Source: Tillus elongatus | Taxonomy: Eukaryota; Arthropoda; Insecta; Coleoptera; Cleridae | Assembly (NCBI GenBank): GCA_964006375.1 | Contig: OZ023264.1 | Coordinates: 17,060,225-17,124,224, forward strand | Length of the DNA: 64,000 nt | Direction: 5' to 3' | Shown: piece by piece, positions 38,188 to 53,076 of the stretch | Layout of the letters: each line of letters opens with the position of its first letter | Numbering within the stretch: position 1 is the first letter of the stretch | The notes under the pieces: generated by a model | Told to the model about the DNA's origin: nothing | Seen by the model: only the letters and a program-made list of their open reading frames with translations | Database searches by the model: none | Translations under genes and position numbers: made by a program

Positions 38188-38546
38188 AAAAAAAATGACA
38201 AAACGGCTTCAATCGGCCTCCACGCAAAATACGGATTTTGTTCAAATCGTTTTCTCGTGTTCTGAAGCATTTTGGTTTTTCCTGGGCTTGAACGAAACTG
38301 TGTTGTCATATTTCAAAATCAAATTAAAATACAAATCTGATATTTAGAGATTCTAGGGATAGTAGTGAGCTGAAGTGATTATAGATTACCCTTCCAAAAA
38401 GCTTTAAGTCATGAAAAAGTCCCTGGATTGCTTGGGTTTAAAAGGCTGTAGTTTTCTACCAACACATTATAATAAAGTTATGAACAATGTTTTACCAGTC
38501 AAAAAGAAATCAAGGATATGTTTTTGAGAAAAGTATACATACAGGG
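38188..38546. other. Unassigned sequence
   Basis: No gene is supported. Confidence 0.35.
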
Positions 38547-38966
38547 TGTGGCGCCAAGACTTTTAGTTAGCCGTTTCTCAATAACCACTCCGATTTGAAA
38601 TTTGAAAATTTACACACTTACGATCGAGACAAATTCCAGTTCAGTGAAAATAGTTAACTTTATGTCAAACTTCCGGTTTAACCGGAAGTGACCATCAACT
38701 TGCTTATTTTAAATACAACATGGTAATTTTCATTATATTTTAGAATTCTATATTGAATTTGAAATAAATGATTACTAATACATTATATGTCAAAAATCAA
38801 CCGTTTTCGAAATTTTTCGATTTTTTTGAAAATTCTCGCGAAAACCAAGGTGAACGTTGCACGCTCTCTTTCAGTGGAAATACAACTGACAAGACTCAGT
38901 TTTTGTACAGATTACCCTTAGATCGGCACCTAAACGACACGTTTGATAGCGTTTCTTTTAAGTATA

Positions 38967-40820
38967 CAGGGTGATGAGATGTAGTCGTGCCATTTGGTAA
39001 AATTTAAATCACAATTACTCGCTTATTTCAAATAGAAAACCTTACACTTTATGAGCTATTTGGGTTCGCATTTGGTTTCCCTTTCAACGTGTATTACAAT
39101 TCCCTATACCTAAATTTCACCGTTTCCCGAATATTTCAATTTTATTGGATTCACTTGATTCAAATTGTCACAATAGATTTAGAGCAGGCTTTGGAACTTG
39201 ATAATATGCTTGTTGAGGTCTCCATGTCAAGTTCCACCCCTTATAAATGAAAACATAACATTTGTTGGGCCTTCTCGCGTAAAAAAGAGAACACTTTGTA
39301 TTTGAATCCAAATCGCTGCATTTCCCTTGTTTTAGTTCTGTAAAATCAATGTGTTGTTAACTAACTTGTAAAACCAAAATACAACCCAACAATATAGGTA
39401 GTTATTTATTATAAATGAGTACAGAACTTAACAAATAGCTAGTGGAAAACTAAAACACCAAAACAAATTAAAAAATTGTGTAACTTATAACAAATGGTCA
39501 AAATTACTCCCACTGACATGGAGGCATTTTGGTATTCGTCTTATAATGTTTTGGTTCGTAGCCTTTCTGATTTGTCTCGAATTCAGTGAATTGAAGGCAC
39601 GTGAAACTCTACCTACCATGTATTCTTTTGTGGTGGCAGGTTCGTGGTAAACTTTATTTTTGATGTAGCCCCAGATGCTTGCATCTAGAGGTGTTAAGTC
39701 AGGGGACCGTGGTGGCCATCTATGTGGGTCGTTATTGGCAATCCACCTGTCTTCAAAATGTTGTTGCAAAAAATCATGAGCTACATGGAATCTGTGGGGC
39801 GGTGCTCCGTCTTGCTGATAGCAGCTTGTTCCAGCTTTTTCTAAACTTGTGTGTTGTGTTGAGAGAAACTAGAATCACTTCGTGCAAAATATCATTATAA
39901 CTCATACCAGTGAGATTTTCATCGTACATTTTAATCCCAAAAATCTTATCGTTCTTAATTGCACAAAACACATTGAATGACAACATGTCTTGGAAATAGT
40001 TGATCCTGGTAACATGGGGATTCCTATCTGACCCAAAGTGACTATTGTGGCGATTGTGCATGCAATTTTTGGAGAACTTCGCCTTATCGCACCAAACAAT
40101 TCTCTTGCAGAAATTATCACCTGCTTGTATTTTCAATAGGAACTTTTCACAGAACTCAACACGTCTAGGAAGATCGTTTGGTTGCCAACCATGTATCGGG
40201 TGGTAAGAGAAGGGTCTCCAATGATGCTTTTTTAAAATTCTGTGAATTGTTCTCGCTGACAAGCGTAATTCTTTTTCGCAATCCCTGATGGATGCCTTGG
40301 GATCAGCAACAAAAAATGCCAATACGTTCACTTCGTTTACCTCGTTATCGACGAGTGGCTTACGCTTCTGTACTATTGGGCGAAAACTTCCATGCTGTGA
40401 ACAATTTTACAGCAACCTTTTCATCACGTCGTGACTGGGTTTTGGTTTATTCGGCTACTTTTCTGCAAATGTACGACATGTTCGGCCCATAAATAATTAG
40501 AAGCTCCAAAAAATTGTCGTTTGTGTACTGGAAATTTGCCATTTTTGCACCATGTTGACTGATAGTATCTCGATTTTTATGACAATAAGCTTCGCTTGAC
40601 ACTTTTTTGACATGTAGACGTCAACAAGCATATTATCAAGTTCCAAAGCCTGCCTTAAATCTATTGTGGCAATTTGAATTAAGTTAATCCAATAAAATTG
40701 AAATATTCGGGAAACGGTGGAATTTAGGTATAGGGAATGCTAATACATAATATAGCATAAATAAGCAAGTAATTGTGATTTCAATTTTACCAAATGGCAC
40801 GACTAATTCTCATCACCCTG
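38967..40820 (-). mobile_element. Mariner-superfamily transposon (third family) with long TIRs
   Basis: Ends CAGGGTGATGAGATGTAGTC at 38967 and CTAATTCTCATCACCCTG at 40820 are flanked by TA on both sides. Inverted similarity continues inward for about 250 bp (TTGGTAAAATT; GAATATTTCAATTTTATTGG; AAGCATATTATCAAGTTCCA). The transposase remnant inside reads on the minus strand. Confidence 0.88.
39485..40331 (-). pseudogene. DD41D-type transposase of the inner element, inactivated
   Basis: On the minus strand from 40331: LRLSARTIHRILKKHHWRP (end of the DNA-binding region), DLPRRVEFCEKFL, first catalytic Asp in IVWCDKAKFS, HNRHNSHFGSDRNPH, then a frameshift near 39840. In the next frame comes CYQQDGAPPHRF with the second Asp, DRWIANNDPHRWPPRSPD and TPLD with the third Asp; 41 residues separate these two. 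The C-terminus ends SGSNFDHLL at 39485. The N-terminal DNA-binding domain is not recognisable as an open frame, and there is at least one frameshift, so it is not functional. Most similar in layout to the three-copy family, but diverged throughout. Confidence 0.88.
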
Positions 40821-41079
40821 TATACTTAAAAGAAACGCTATCAAACGTGTCGTTTAGGTGCCAATCTGAGGGTAATCTGTACAAAAACTGAGTCTTCTCA
40901 GTTGTATTTCCACAGAGAGAGAGAGCGTGCAACGTTCACCTTGGTTTTCGCGAGAATTTTCAAAAAAATCGAAAAATTTCGAAAACGGTTGTTTTTTGAC
41001 ATATAAAGTATTAGTAATCATTTATCTCAAATTCAATGTAGAATTCTAAAATATAATGAAAATTGCCGTTTGAATTTTT

Positions 41080-41352
41080 AAATGTACTTTTTTTTATTTC
41101 AACAACACACTACGAGGGCTTACAGCCTAAACACTATCGTACCGTGGGTGTCGACAAGGAGGAAAGAGGCAACTTGTTAATTCTGGACTTGAAGTTTTGG
41201 AGGTTCGGGGGAGAAGGGAAAACATGTTTCCGGCAAGGAATTCCACAACTTGGAAGTCATCGGGACAAAAGAGCGGGCATAACAAGATGTTCTATGTCTG
41301 GTGACTTGGACAGTAAAAGGGTGCATTTGTTCTCTTCCCCTGGTAGATCGGC
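41080..41352 (-). pseudogene. CR1/L2-like LINE, copy 3 (3' fragment)
   Basis: The minus strand encodes the C-terminal RCTRSFVPxTSKLWNSLP-like segment and ends with a short A-rich tail at 41085-41097. It closely matches the equivalent region of the 22.6-kb copy. The 5' side stops at about 41352 within what should be continuous coding sequence. Its 3' end lies where the large palindromic element loses its right terminus. Confidence 0.85.
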
Positions 41353-42099
41353 ATGTACGTCTGTCTGTTAATAGGCGCCATAACTTTCGAACGATTTGAG
41401 ATATTATCTTCAACTTTAGTATCCAGTTAGCACCCACCAAAGATTCTAATTATTTCTGGTAATTTTGCTTCAGTGTGTAGGCGATGAATAAGGGGTTTTT
41501 GGTGAAAATTGGCATTTTTCACTAAAACTCGAGTCATATAACGCTTGGAAAATTTGTAGGTACATGAATACTGCCTACTTCCGAAGGGTGAAGTGTAAAT
41601 CGGGGTTTTCAATGGATAAAGGGTTTTGTCTGGAGCGCCACCACTTTACATGAGGGTTTTAAGAGATTCCAGGGGGGAAGTGGAAGCGCCAAACTTGTTG
41701 TTGTCCAATTATCGGACCACCCTGAGAGAGTAGGATGCTCGGGGAGACTCCAGTGGAGATGTTTGGTTTCCAGGGGTCGAGTTTGGTATAGACTTTGATG
41801 ATGAACAAGAAATTAAAATGTATAATAAATTATTAGAGATCAAAATATTTATATACAATTAAATACGAATATAATAAAAAAAGAATATTTACAATGTTAC
41901 TACTTAATATAGGGTTCTCACCAGGGCTAGTTGGCGAAATATAAATTGTATAAGAAAACGGAATATAGATCTTTATTTTGGTTCTGACTAGGTAGGTGGT
42001 TCCCCGTAAAACCAAATCGCAGAATTTCTCTTGTTCCTAGCTTGCTTTGGTTTCAACAAAATTTAGAGAGGAAGTTATTCTTACGATGACAATAAGGAG
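41353..42099. other. Unassigned sequence
   Basis: No gene is supported. Confidence 0.35.
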
Positions 42100-42353
<254 letters not shown>

Positions 42354-43770
42354 ATCTATAGTCCTCCAAACTCCCAAGGTATTTTAACTGGAAGCTGGGA
42401 GTTTCCACGGTACACAATTATTCTGAAACACTAAGGTGGTGTTACCAAAACAGCTGGAAGCGAGATGAAATCATATTGTTATTATAATCCCCGGTTATAC
42501 GGTCCGTACCTAGACAGAATAAAATAAATATAAAAATATATGGGGCCGACAACACTGTCACTTCGGTTTGGGTAAAATTGGGTATTAGGGACACCTGTAC
42601 GGGGAAATGTGGAAAAATAACAACGAAATTGGAATGGCTGTTCGGGCTAACTAGCGGGGACAGCTATATATAAAATTGGCCAAAAACAAACCGGGAAATA
42701 TAAAGTATCAACGGTTACACTAAAAGTTTCGTTCCTTACCAAAGATCAAACTGGGAGATACGCCACTGAAAATACTTTTGAGGTTTTGACTATTTTGGAG
42801 AACGGAAACTAACATGGACTGTATGAGACTCGGACTAAGCGGAACTGCAAACTAAACTCAATTTACTTGGTCGGTAGACCTGCTTTTATATGGGAATAGT
42901 TAGGTATCCTTGTTTATTCTAGAAGTTTTATTTTCTTGGTTTAACTCACAGGGGACGTAATAATTTTAAAGTGAAAATATGCTAAATTTTGTATATTTAT
43001 TCGTGTAATCCAATTTATAATGCAGCGGAATTTAATTGATCGAATTCTTAATGATAAAAGAAGATATTTTGTATTGGATTTTTCGTTTTCACTGGCAATT
43101 TAAGACTATATATTAATAAAAAATAAAAATTGACAGGATTGTCAGAGTGGTGTTATGATGGCGAACTTCGAATTTATTGCAATGAAACGGGAGTTTCATT
43201 ACAATACAACTATTTTCTTTGCAGTCAAGTCATAGGCCCTAAATTCATACCATGAGAATGTCTTTCTGAAGAGATCACATTATCACAGCTATGTGTAAGT
43301 TATGATTCAATTTGCGAAGCACTATTTTTTTCGAATTTGTGGTTTATTTAGAAAATAGCAATAATAGCTTATTTTACATAATTGGATGCCATTAAGATTA
43401 TTCTGAACATGCTTCTGCCTCGGGAGGAATCCTGTAAGATGTATGCGAGTAAAACTAATTGTCCGTAGATAGTTCTTACTTTTCTCAATTATCAGTCTGC
43501 CTGTCGTTGGATAATATGTAGGTATCTGTAACGAAGACAAATCTACCTACCAGTTTTGATTCTCCTTTAATACGGAGTTTATGCAGTAAGTATGTAATTG
43601 TTATAGTTGAGTAACCAGAATCAATAGGCTTCCTTGCCTTGGACTATCCCTGAAGCATATAGCATTGTATGTTATTATAACATAACTATTATAAGGTGGT
43701 ATACCAGGCTCCGGAAAGCATAGCGTCAAATAATTGCTGTCTTATTAAATTCTAAAAATAAATTTAAAAA
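42354..43770. other. Unassigned sequence, possible LTR-like segment
   Basis: No long frame is supported. The 42560-42970 part has a TATA-like box (CTTTTATATGGGAATAG) in GC-richer sequence, which would suit a retroelement LTR, but I see no matching repeat or primer site. Confidence 0.3.
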
Positions 43771-45080
<1,310 letters not shown>

Positions 45081-45243
45081 CACCTTAGCAAACTATAGAC
45101 TAACCAGGAAAATAGAATATCGTGGATTAAAACCTTACACTGGTTTGATATGGTAAAAATTGGACTTTTTGTAGGAGCACTAAACAAGATGTGATAACTA
45201 GAACAGTTATAATAATATTAATATTAATTAATAATACAATTTC

Positions 45244-45915
45244 GAGAAGCAGCAAGTGCGTTATAGTGGCGAATTTTCATAAGAATTGTACACTAATATT
45301 ATACGGTATATTAGTAAAGTTACTAGTTTAAGCTTACACTGATTTTGAAGATCGATTTTAGAGGTCCTAGTACGCGCACACCTGAATAAATCTTTTCAAA
45401 GTGTTACCATCCATATCTCTCTATTATCAAAAAAATCTTGTGTTCTAACTTCTTTTAACAAAAATGCCCAAAACTCAATTTTTTATGGAGCCAAAGAATT
45501 AAATTTTGCTATATTGTAGATAATGTAAGTCTCTTGAAAAGAAACTTGTATTAAAAATTTCATTAAAGTTATACAGAAGATTTCCAGAAGGAAACTTAAT
45601 TTATATTTAAAAAAGTAAAGTATCTGCCAAATTATAAACGTAGCAGTTATTTTTCCTTATTAATCGCCAGTATGATTTTGTTTTGGTCAACCTAATCAAA
45701 CCGGTTTTTTCAATATCAACAATAACAAAATTATAATTTCAGCTTCAAAGGTAACAAACTTATTCAGGCCGTTTAAACAAAAATGAGATCTAGTTCACAA
45801 CGTATGAAATCTGTGCACAATTGTTTCTCCAAATGTCAAAGTAAAACGTAAAAAAAAACATACATTCCTCAAGCTGGATTCGATCGCTTAACCTGCTGCT
45901 TAGGAGGCAAGGAAT
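45244..45915 (-). repeat. Dispersed repeat, copy 2 (partner at 0.34-0.98 kb)
   Basis: Colinear with 339-975, including AAGATTTCCAGAAGGAAACT and TCTGCCAAATTATAAACGTA. On the minus strand near 45885-45912 it reads GCCTCCTAAGCAG then GATCGAATCCAG, a tRNA-Arg(CCT)-like anticodon loop and B-box-like T arm. The left edge is a HINE-like right-end motif (GCAGCAAGTGCG). Confidence 0.65.
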
Positions 45916-46199
45916 ATGTCCACGGCGCCATCTAAGTATTCAAACGCTTTATTAACGTGATATTTTAGATCGGCTTCACGTCCAGGATATTATAAGCAGA
46001 GTATACGTAATTAATTACAGAATTAGTAAAATTACCATTGAAACACATTCCACGACTGTTTCGGTGTTATATGACGTCATACGTTAAGTTTAAAGATTTT
46101 CATAAAGACTTTCCTTGATTTTGTTTACATTTTTAATACATTATACGACAGCATAATATAACAATGCTGCGCTAAAACTGTATTTGAGGTCGTTCATGA
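45916..46199. other. Unassigned sequence
   Basis: No gene is seen; it ends at the RNase H fragment of the R1-like LINE. Confidence 0.35.
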
Positions 46200-46830
46200 A
46201 GCTACAGGGTGTAGCCCCTCCGCTTGTTCTCTCGCACGCAGTGCAAGATTGCGTATCTTTGGGCCTGAGAGACCGTTGCAAGAGCCCCAAGGGAAATACT
46301 ATAACTTACCCTCGGTCCTTCCGAATACACGCGTGCCACCCTCCCACGCTCCCCGCTGGATACGTCCGTGAACCAGACGAGCCCGTCTCGTGGTAGGACT
46401 GGCGTCTTCCCTCGCCATGCCTCGCCGTCGGGGATTACCACTGATAACTTATTTTCCCTACAGATTCGCGGGCTAGCGAAGTCTGATCTTATTTCTAACA
46501 TGGGCTCCTTCATGATCTACTGGATCTTGCAGCGCCCCGTGCAGCCTGGGTTGGCCTTCAATCTATCATTGAAGGCTAGTCTGTATAGTTCTATTCTAGC
46601 CTCCCCCGTAATACCTAAGAGAAGGGGGGGGGGCAGATACAGCATCACCTCCATGGCGGCTGTTGGGGTTGATGTCATAGCCTGTATGATGCCGAGGTAA
46701 GCCATCCTTTGGATCTTGCCCAGTTTTAGTTTGGCACTGGATTGTGTCACCTTAGGCTACCAGACCAGTGCCGCGTATGTTAACGATGGTCTAACCACCC
46801 TTGTTTACAGCCAATGGGCCAAGACACTGA
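46200..46830 (-). pseudogene. R1-like LINE: RT thumb and RNase H N-terminus (inverted part)
   Basis: On the minus strand from about 46830: VVRPSLTYAALVW, AKLKLGKIQRMAYLGI, AMTSTPTAAMEVMLYLPP and ITGEARIELYRLAFNDRL, the RT C-terminal region typical of R1/I-type LINEs. Then VIPDGEAWRGKTP and DGLVWFTDVSS (the RNase H start, where the first catalytic Asp is expected), YSISLGALATVSQAQRYAIL with a Gln where an RNase H catalytic Glu is usual, and RENKRRGYTL, where it ends. Stops and small frameshifts interrupt it. The C-terminal domain of a similar LINE continues next door but on the opposite strand, fitting an inverted 5' segment. Confidence 0.85.
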
Positions 46831-46834
46831 TGCC

Positions 46835-47300
46835 CATGATCAGACGGGGGTTAGCGCAACAGCATGGAGAGGTGGGATATTACCTAAGCCAGTTCTTATC
46901 CTGATGTGGGCGTTTCGGAGTATATATTTTTCTCTTTAAGATTAATGAAACAGTCAAGTGGCAATATTGTGGAGAGAGCAATACCCCAGAATATACTCTC
47001 CTATACTGCGGCCGGTGGCAGAAGGGAGACAGAAGGCGAGTCTACATTGGAGACAAGCTGACAGCGAAAAGTGCTGGAGTTTGAGACAAACTGGAAACTC
47101 ATAGAGGAAGTGATTAACAAGACCATGAGCGCTAAAGAAAATTATGAAAAAAGCAGGCTAAAAAAGCGATAAAGGAGTATACGACTGTGGTAGTGGGTGG
47201 TGAAGTTATACTGAGAGGTAGTTCTGCTGCGCATCTATGGCTGTGAGAGAAGGGGTTTTAGTCGGCAGGGGTCCGACACACCCCTTGCAGACGATCCAAT
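46835..47300 (+). pseudogene. R1-like LINE: C-terminal domain and 3' UTR
   Basis: The plus strand reads HGEVGYYLSQFLS, a stop at about 46902, then FGVYIFLFKINE, WQYCGESNTPEYTLLYCGRW (Cys/His motif of R1-type C-termini) and DRRRVYIGDKL, before a further stop near 47070. The remaining sequence ends with GGGGTTTTAGTCGGCAGGGG and TCCGACACACCCC, resembling the 3' untranslated end of R1-like elements. The domain normally follows RNase H; here the upstream parts lie inverted at 46200-46830. Not functional. Confidence 0.8.
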
Positions 47301-47342
47301 ATTCCCATATGTGCCTGGGCGCCCATCTGATGAAGAAAAAAG

Positions 47343-47640
47343 AGTCTGGACGCAGAAAGTGCGTTATGGTAGCGAATTTTGATTAAATGCTTCAGATTGG
47401 TATAACTCAATTCTCTATAAACCTAAAAATGAATTTGAGTGGAGTAAGGTATTTACGAGAGCAACATACCAACCAAATGTCATCAAAATAACTTGGTTAT
47501 TTTTTTAAGATACAATTTTTTTTCGTAAGAAAATGATTTTTTAATTTTTGCAGTCTCACCAATGATACCTCTCGCCATTTTTTAGATAAAATAACTTTTT
47601 TTTAGTAAAAATAGTTTAATTTTCCTAATAAAAATTTGCT
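47343..47640 (-). mobile_element. HINE-like right-end fragment, reversed
   Basis: CTGGACGCAGAAAGTGCG, then TATGGTAGCGAATTTTG and the adjoining terminal block (GCTTCAGATTGGTATAACTC). Similarity fades by about 47640. Confidence 0.6.
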
Positions 47641-47675
47641 AATAAAAACAAAACATAAATGTCACTACCTAAAAA

Positions 47676-47790
47676 AGGCAAACAGCAAACGGTGTTACTA
47701 GGGGGTAACCCATACAGAACCTGACCACGCCCGAGGTTGCTTAACTTCGATGATCGCACGAGAATGGGTTTTTCCGACGCTGTTCGCTTG
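47676..47790 (-). rRNA. 5S rRNA-derived sequence (pseudogene or SINE3-type head)
   Basis: The minus strand matches animal 5S rRNA across about 115 nt: CTCGTGCGATCATCGAAGTT, AAGCAACCTCGGGCGTGGT, TGTATGGGTTACCCCCTAG, AACACCG and TGTTTGCCT, in the proper order. The internal promoter region (AGTTAAGCA and the ATGGGT..ACC box) is well kept. The first 30 nt are much more diverged. Six T follow the 3' end on the minus strand (47671-47676), as for a polymerase III terminator. The 5' divergence argues for a pseudogene or a 5S-derived SINE; a divergent expressed copy is not excluded. Confidence 0.75.
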
Positions 47791-48769
47791 AAATGATTAT
47801 TTATCCAAGGTTTACGTAGTCTTTATTAATTTTTAAGTTTCGATTTTAAATAAAGAATTAAGTTATTTTCAAATTTTGCATTATTTACACAATTTTTAAC
47901 AGTCCTGATTGCATACGTACTGCTCCTGCATAAAAGAATTCACCAAAACATATTGTAAAGCTTAGGGTCTTGGACAACTCACTCATTTTGCAATATGATC
48001 AAACAAAGCAATGATCTAATTCACAAGCGTTTGATATAAACTAAAATTATTAATCCAAAAAGAACCTATTCTCCCATTAACCTAAAATAAGAACACATTG
48101 GTATGACATATGACGCTACATAAACCGCGCCATTTTGCAATAAGAATGCAAATAACAGAACAAACCAATGGCAATTTAATTTCTGACCACGTGACCAAGA
48201 ATCGTGTTGTTGGTGATTTCGGAATGCAAAATCTACAGAGGAATCTCCCTATACTCAATTCACAAAAAAATGTAATCGTAAAAGTTTTATTCAACTTAGA
48301 AGGTTTTATTTAGTTATTGTTTGGATCACAACTTAAAATCAGGCTTAAACTCTTAAGCTGCCAATTTTACCATATAGCTTTTTAAGTAACAAATCAATTC
48401 TAGAAATAAATATTACTGTTAATTTTCCTAACAAGGGAAACTTCCCAAATCTATGTAATAAAATTTTGAAACTGACAACCCTGGCTGTTTCAATTCATTA
48501 GTCAGATTTTGTAGCTTTCCAACATTCAAAGAAAACAAACTAAGACATCCGTTATGTCAACCTCTCCCACACACATTATACAACGCCTTAATAAACCTTT
48601 AGAAGCGTGTCGTAGCTTTTAAATTTATTTAATTCAGGACAACTTAAATATATGTTGAGAGAAACGCCTTAAAATTTATATATGTGAAGATCTTTGAATG
48701 CTTTATGTATGTGAAAAATTATATTCCACTAACTTTAATACTTAAAAAATATAGCGTTTTCAAAAAGTT
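47791..48769. other. Unassigned sequence
   Basis: No gene is supported. This could include the body of a 5S-derived SINE on the minus strand, but no second copy is available in the window to define one. Confidence 0.3.
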
Positions 48770-48915
48770 TTCCCAGACTTTCCACCGGAAAAACTTGAGC
48801 ATAAAGGCTCGAAACGAACCTGACCTCGGTTTTCGCCCAAACAAGAGTTTTATTGAAATCAGTTTAGTATTTTTTGAGTTATCGCTCGGATACATACATA
48901 CATACATACATACAT

Positions 48916-50717
<1,802 letters not shown>

Positions 50718-50724
50718 GACACCT

Positions 50725-50858
<134 letters not shown>

Positions 50859-50974
50859 CAGACCTTGGTTTTGGGTTCTAGCGACCAAATTTACGTTCGT
50901 CTGAAGAAATTTTTTCAAAAGCTTTTCATCGTGACCTCTCTAGTAGCGAATTTTTCTTAATGAAAATTCGCTAA

Positions 50975-51714
50975 AAAGGGCCGAGAAATGCCAACAAAAA
51001 TCAAGAACTTATCATTGACGCATCAAGATTCCTTTGCAGTTACCGATAATAGAGTAAATGTGTAAGAATTGTTTGATGCAGCAATGATAGAGCATCATGT
51101 ATTTTTGTTTAGCAAATAACCATAATATTATCATAAACCATGTCGTTCTTTATTCCAGAACATCTCGCATTATTTATAGCTCGCGGTAAACAAATTTACA
51201 TAAAACATAGGGGCTGAAATGATGCGAGATTGTTGCTGAAAGCGTATCATATAAAATATTAATATTTTTGTTTTCATCCCATTAAAATTTAGATCCACAT
51301 TTTACATTAAATTGATGTAAACATGCTTGTATCTAAAATACCTCCAGGCGTCTGCTGGAAATATTCTATCGGTTTAACTTTTATGAAATTTTCAACTCTG
51401 TCGGGCAACTTTTCAACAAAAACTAGAAATGTTTAAATACTCTTTACAAAAACCTACTCCTTGTTTGAGAAGGGAGGTTTTGTTTTATATGAAAAAAATA
51501 CCTAATTTTCGTTCAATTAGCTTAAAAATATTGCATTCGTGATATATGTTGTTATCTCTGAAGTCACATACAGGGTGAAATGATCATCGGGTCCGAAAAA
51601 TGCGTTGTGGTAAATTGAGTTCTCGAAAGTGTACTTGTGCAATGCTTTTTTAATCACATTTAGTTAACTTATTTTTTACATACTACCCCAATTAGAATTA
51701 ACAACAGCAGTATC
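50975..51714. other. Unassigned sequence
   Basis: No gene is supported. TACAGGGTGAAATGATC near 51569 resembles a CAGGGTG transposon tip but no partner was found. Confidence 0.35.
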
Positions 51715-52954
51715 AGAACCTAGAGAGGCTTTGTTTGCGCTATAGGTCCTGCTGCAGAAGTGTCGAGATCAGCGAAAGGAAGTATACCTGTGTTTCATAG
51801 ATTATGCTAAAGCATTTGATTGTGTTAAACATAGCACGCTGCTGAACATACTAGAAAGTAAAGGTTTAGACTCCCAAGATCTAAAAATCATTCAGTACCT
51901 CTATGAACACCAGGTGGCGACAGTGCAGATTGAAAACACCCAAACAAAAACTGTACCAATTAAACGTGGAGTCAGACAACGCTGTGTACTGAGCCCTATG
52001 CTTTTTAACATGTACTCCGAAATTGTAATCCAAAACGAACTAGAAGGTGCAGAAGATGGCATAAAAGTGAATGGAACCTTGACCAATAATCGACGATATG
52101 CCGACGACACAGTTATAATCGCAGACAGTTCTGAGGGCTTGCAGCAGCTACTTAACAAGATATCAGCCTCAGGAGATCTATTAGGCTTAAAAATCAACAC
52201 CGCAAAAACAAATATATTGGCGGTAAACCGGAATCCAAATTAACCAATACATATAAATGTATGCGGGACACAGATAACCAAAGCCTCTAAGTTTAAATAC
52301 TTGGGCAGTTGGATCGGCGAAGATCTGAATCCTGATTTGGAAATCAGAGCTCTGATTGAAATGGCTAGGGCAAATTTCTTACAAATGCGAAGTCTGTTAA
52401 GCGATAGGTCACTTGATATACAAATTAGATACAATTTTGTGAAGTGCTACATATATTCCACGCTTCTGTATGGAGTTGAGGCGTTGACGCTAAAGGCTGG
52501 CGGTCTAAACAGACTCGAGGCATTCGGAATGTGGGTGTATCGACGAATGTTACGAGTTCCTTGGACTGCTCACACCACAAATTTGGAGGTTTTGCATCGT
52601 ATGGGCAGAGAACGTGAACTTGTCGAAATCATAAAATATCGAAAAACTACATATCTCGGTCATGTAATGAGACACATTAGATGTGAATTTCTACAACTCA
52701 TGATAGAGGGTAAGATGGAAGGTAGACGTGGACCGGGACGCAGGCAGTGCTCCCGGCTTAAGAACATACGAGATTGGACAGGCTTGGGTTCAAACACTTT
52801 GCTGAAAAGGCCCAAAACAGACAAGAATTCGCCAAAATTGTTGCCGATCTTCGATAGGAGAAGGCACTCGAAGAAGAACAAGTATCAGAAGTACGAGAGG
52901 AAGAAATATTACTTGCGCTTTTTTTTTCGGAAGGCAGTGACAAAAAGATTGTGA
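51715..52954 (+). pseudogene. RTE-type LINE reverse transcriptase, 5'-truncated, inactivated
   Basis: The frame reads REALFAL, a stop near 51742, LLQKCRDQRKEVYLCFIDYA with motif A (DYAKAFD), then IKRGVRQRCVLSPMLF, RRYADDTVIIA (catalytic YADD) and LGLKINTAKTNILAV. A stop follows at 52241-52243. The same frame resumes with KFKYLGSWIGEDL, LYGVEALTLKAGGLNRLEAF, YRRMLRVPWTAHT, IKYRKTTYLGHVMRH and GKMEGRRGPGRRQ. These C-terminal motifs are diagnostic of RTE/BovB-clade elements. A further frame change or stop occurs near 52855. The endonuclease is missing. Confidence 0.9.
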
Positions 52955-53076
52955 AAATGACTGTCAATTTGCAGAGGGTCTGTGACATCTATTCCAATAA
53001 TGAGTAATGTTAGGCGAAGATGATTTTCAGGTAAATCAATTTTATTAGGTCCTATTAGTGAATTTTCCTTACAATT
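52955..53076. other. LINE 3' flank and truncated HINE-like left end
   Basis: TTAGTGAATTTTCCTTACA at about 53054-53072 is a HINE-like left end. It is cut short by the A-rich tail of the next, minus-strand LINE fragment. Confidence 0.5.

Larger units (their letters stand above)
38547..41080. mobile_element. Large palindromic element with a second transposon at its exact centre
   Basis: The outer left tip is CAGGGTGTGGCGCCAAGAC at about 38548, after TA. Outer arms 38715-38964 and 40823-41075 are inverted copies (TTTTCAAAAAATCG region, CCAAGGTGAACGTTGCACG, GGTGCC...GTGTCG). Their inner ends, 24 nt each at 38941-38964 and 40823-40846, are perfectly complementary and form a palindrome around TA, which is occupied by the inner element. 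The outer right tip is missing because a LINE 3' fragment begins at about 41080. The outer arm also holds a perfect ACTTCCGGT/ACCGGAAGT palindrome at 38669-38689. Confidence 0.85.

Noticed and set aside
46184..46700. Plus-strand open frames over the R1-like fragment
   Set aside because: The minus strand carries recognisable RT and RNase H motifs; the plus frames do not.
51569..51600. CAGGGTG transposon tip
   Set aside because: No inverted partner or TA-bounded element could be found nearby.
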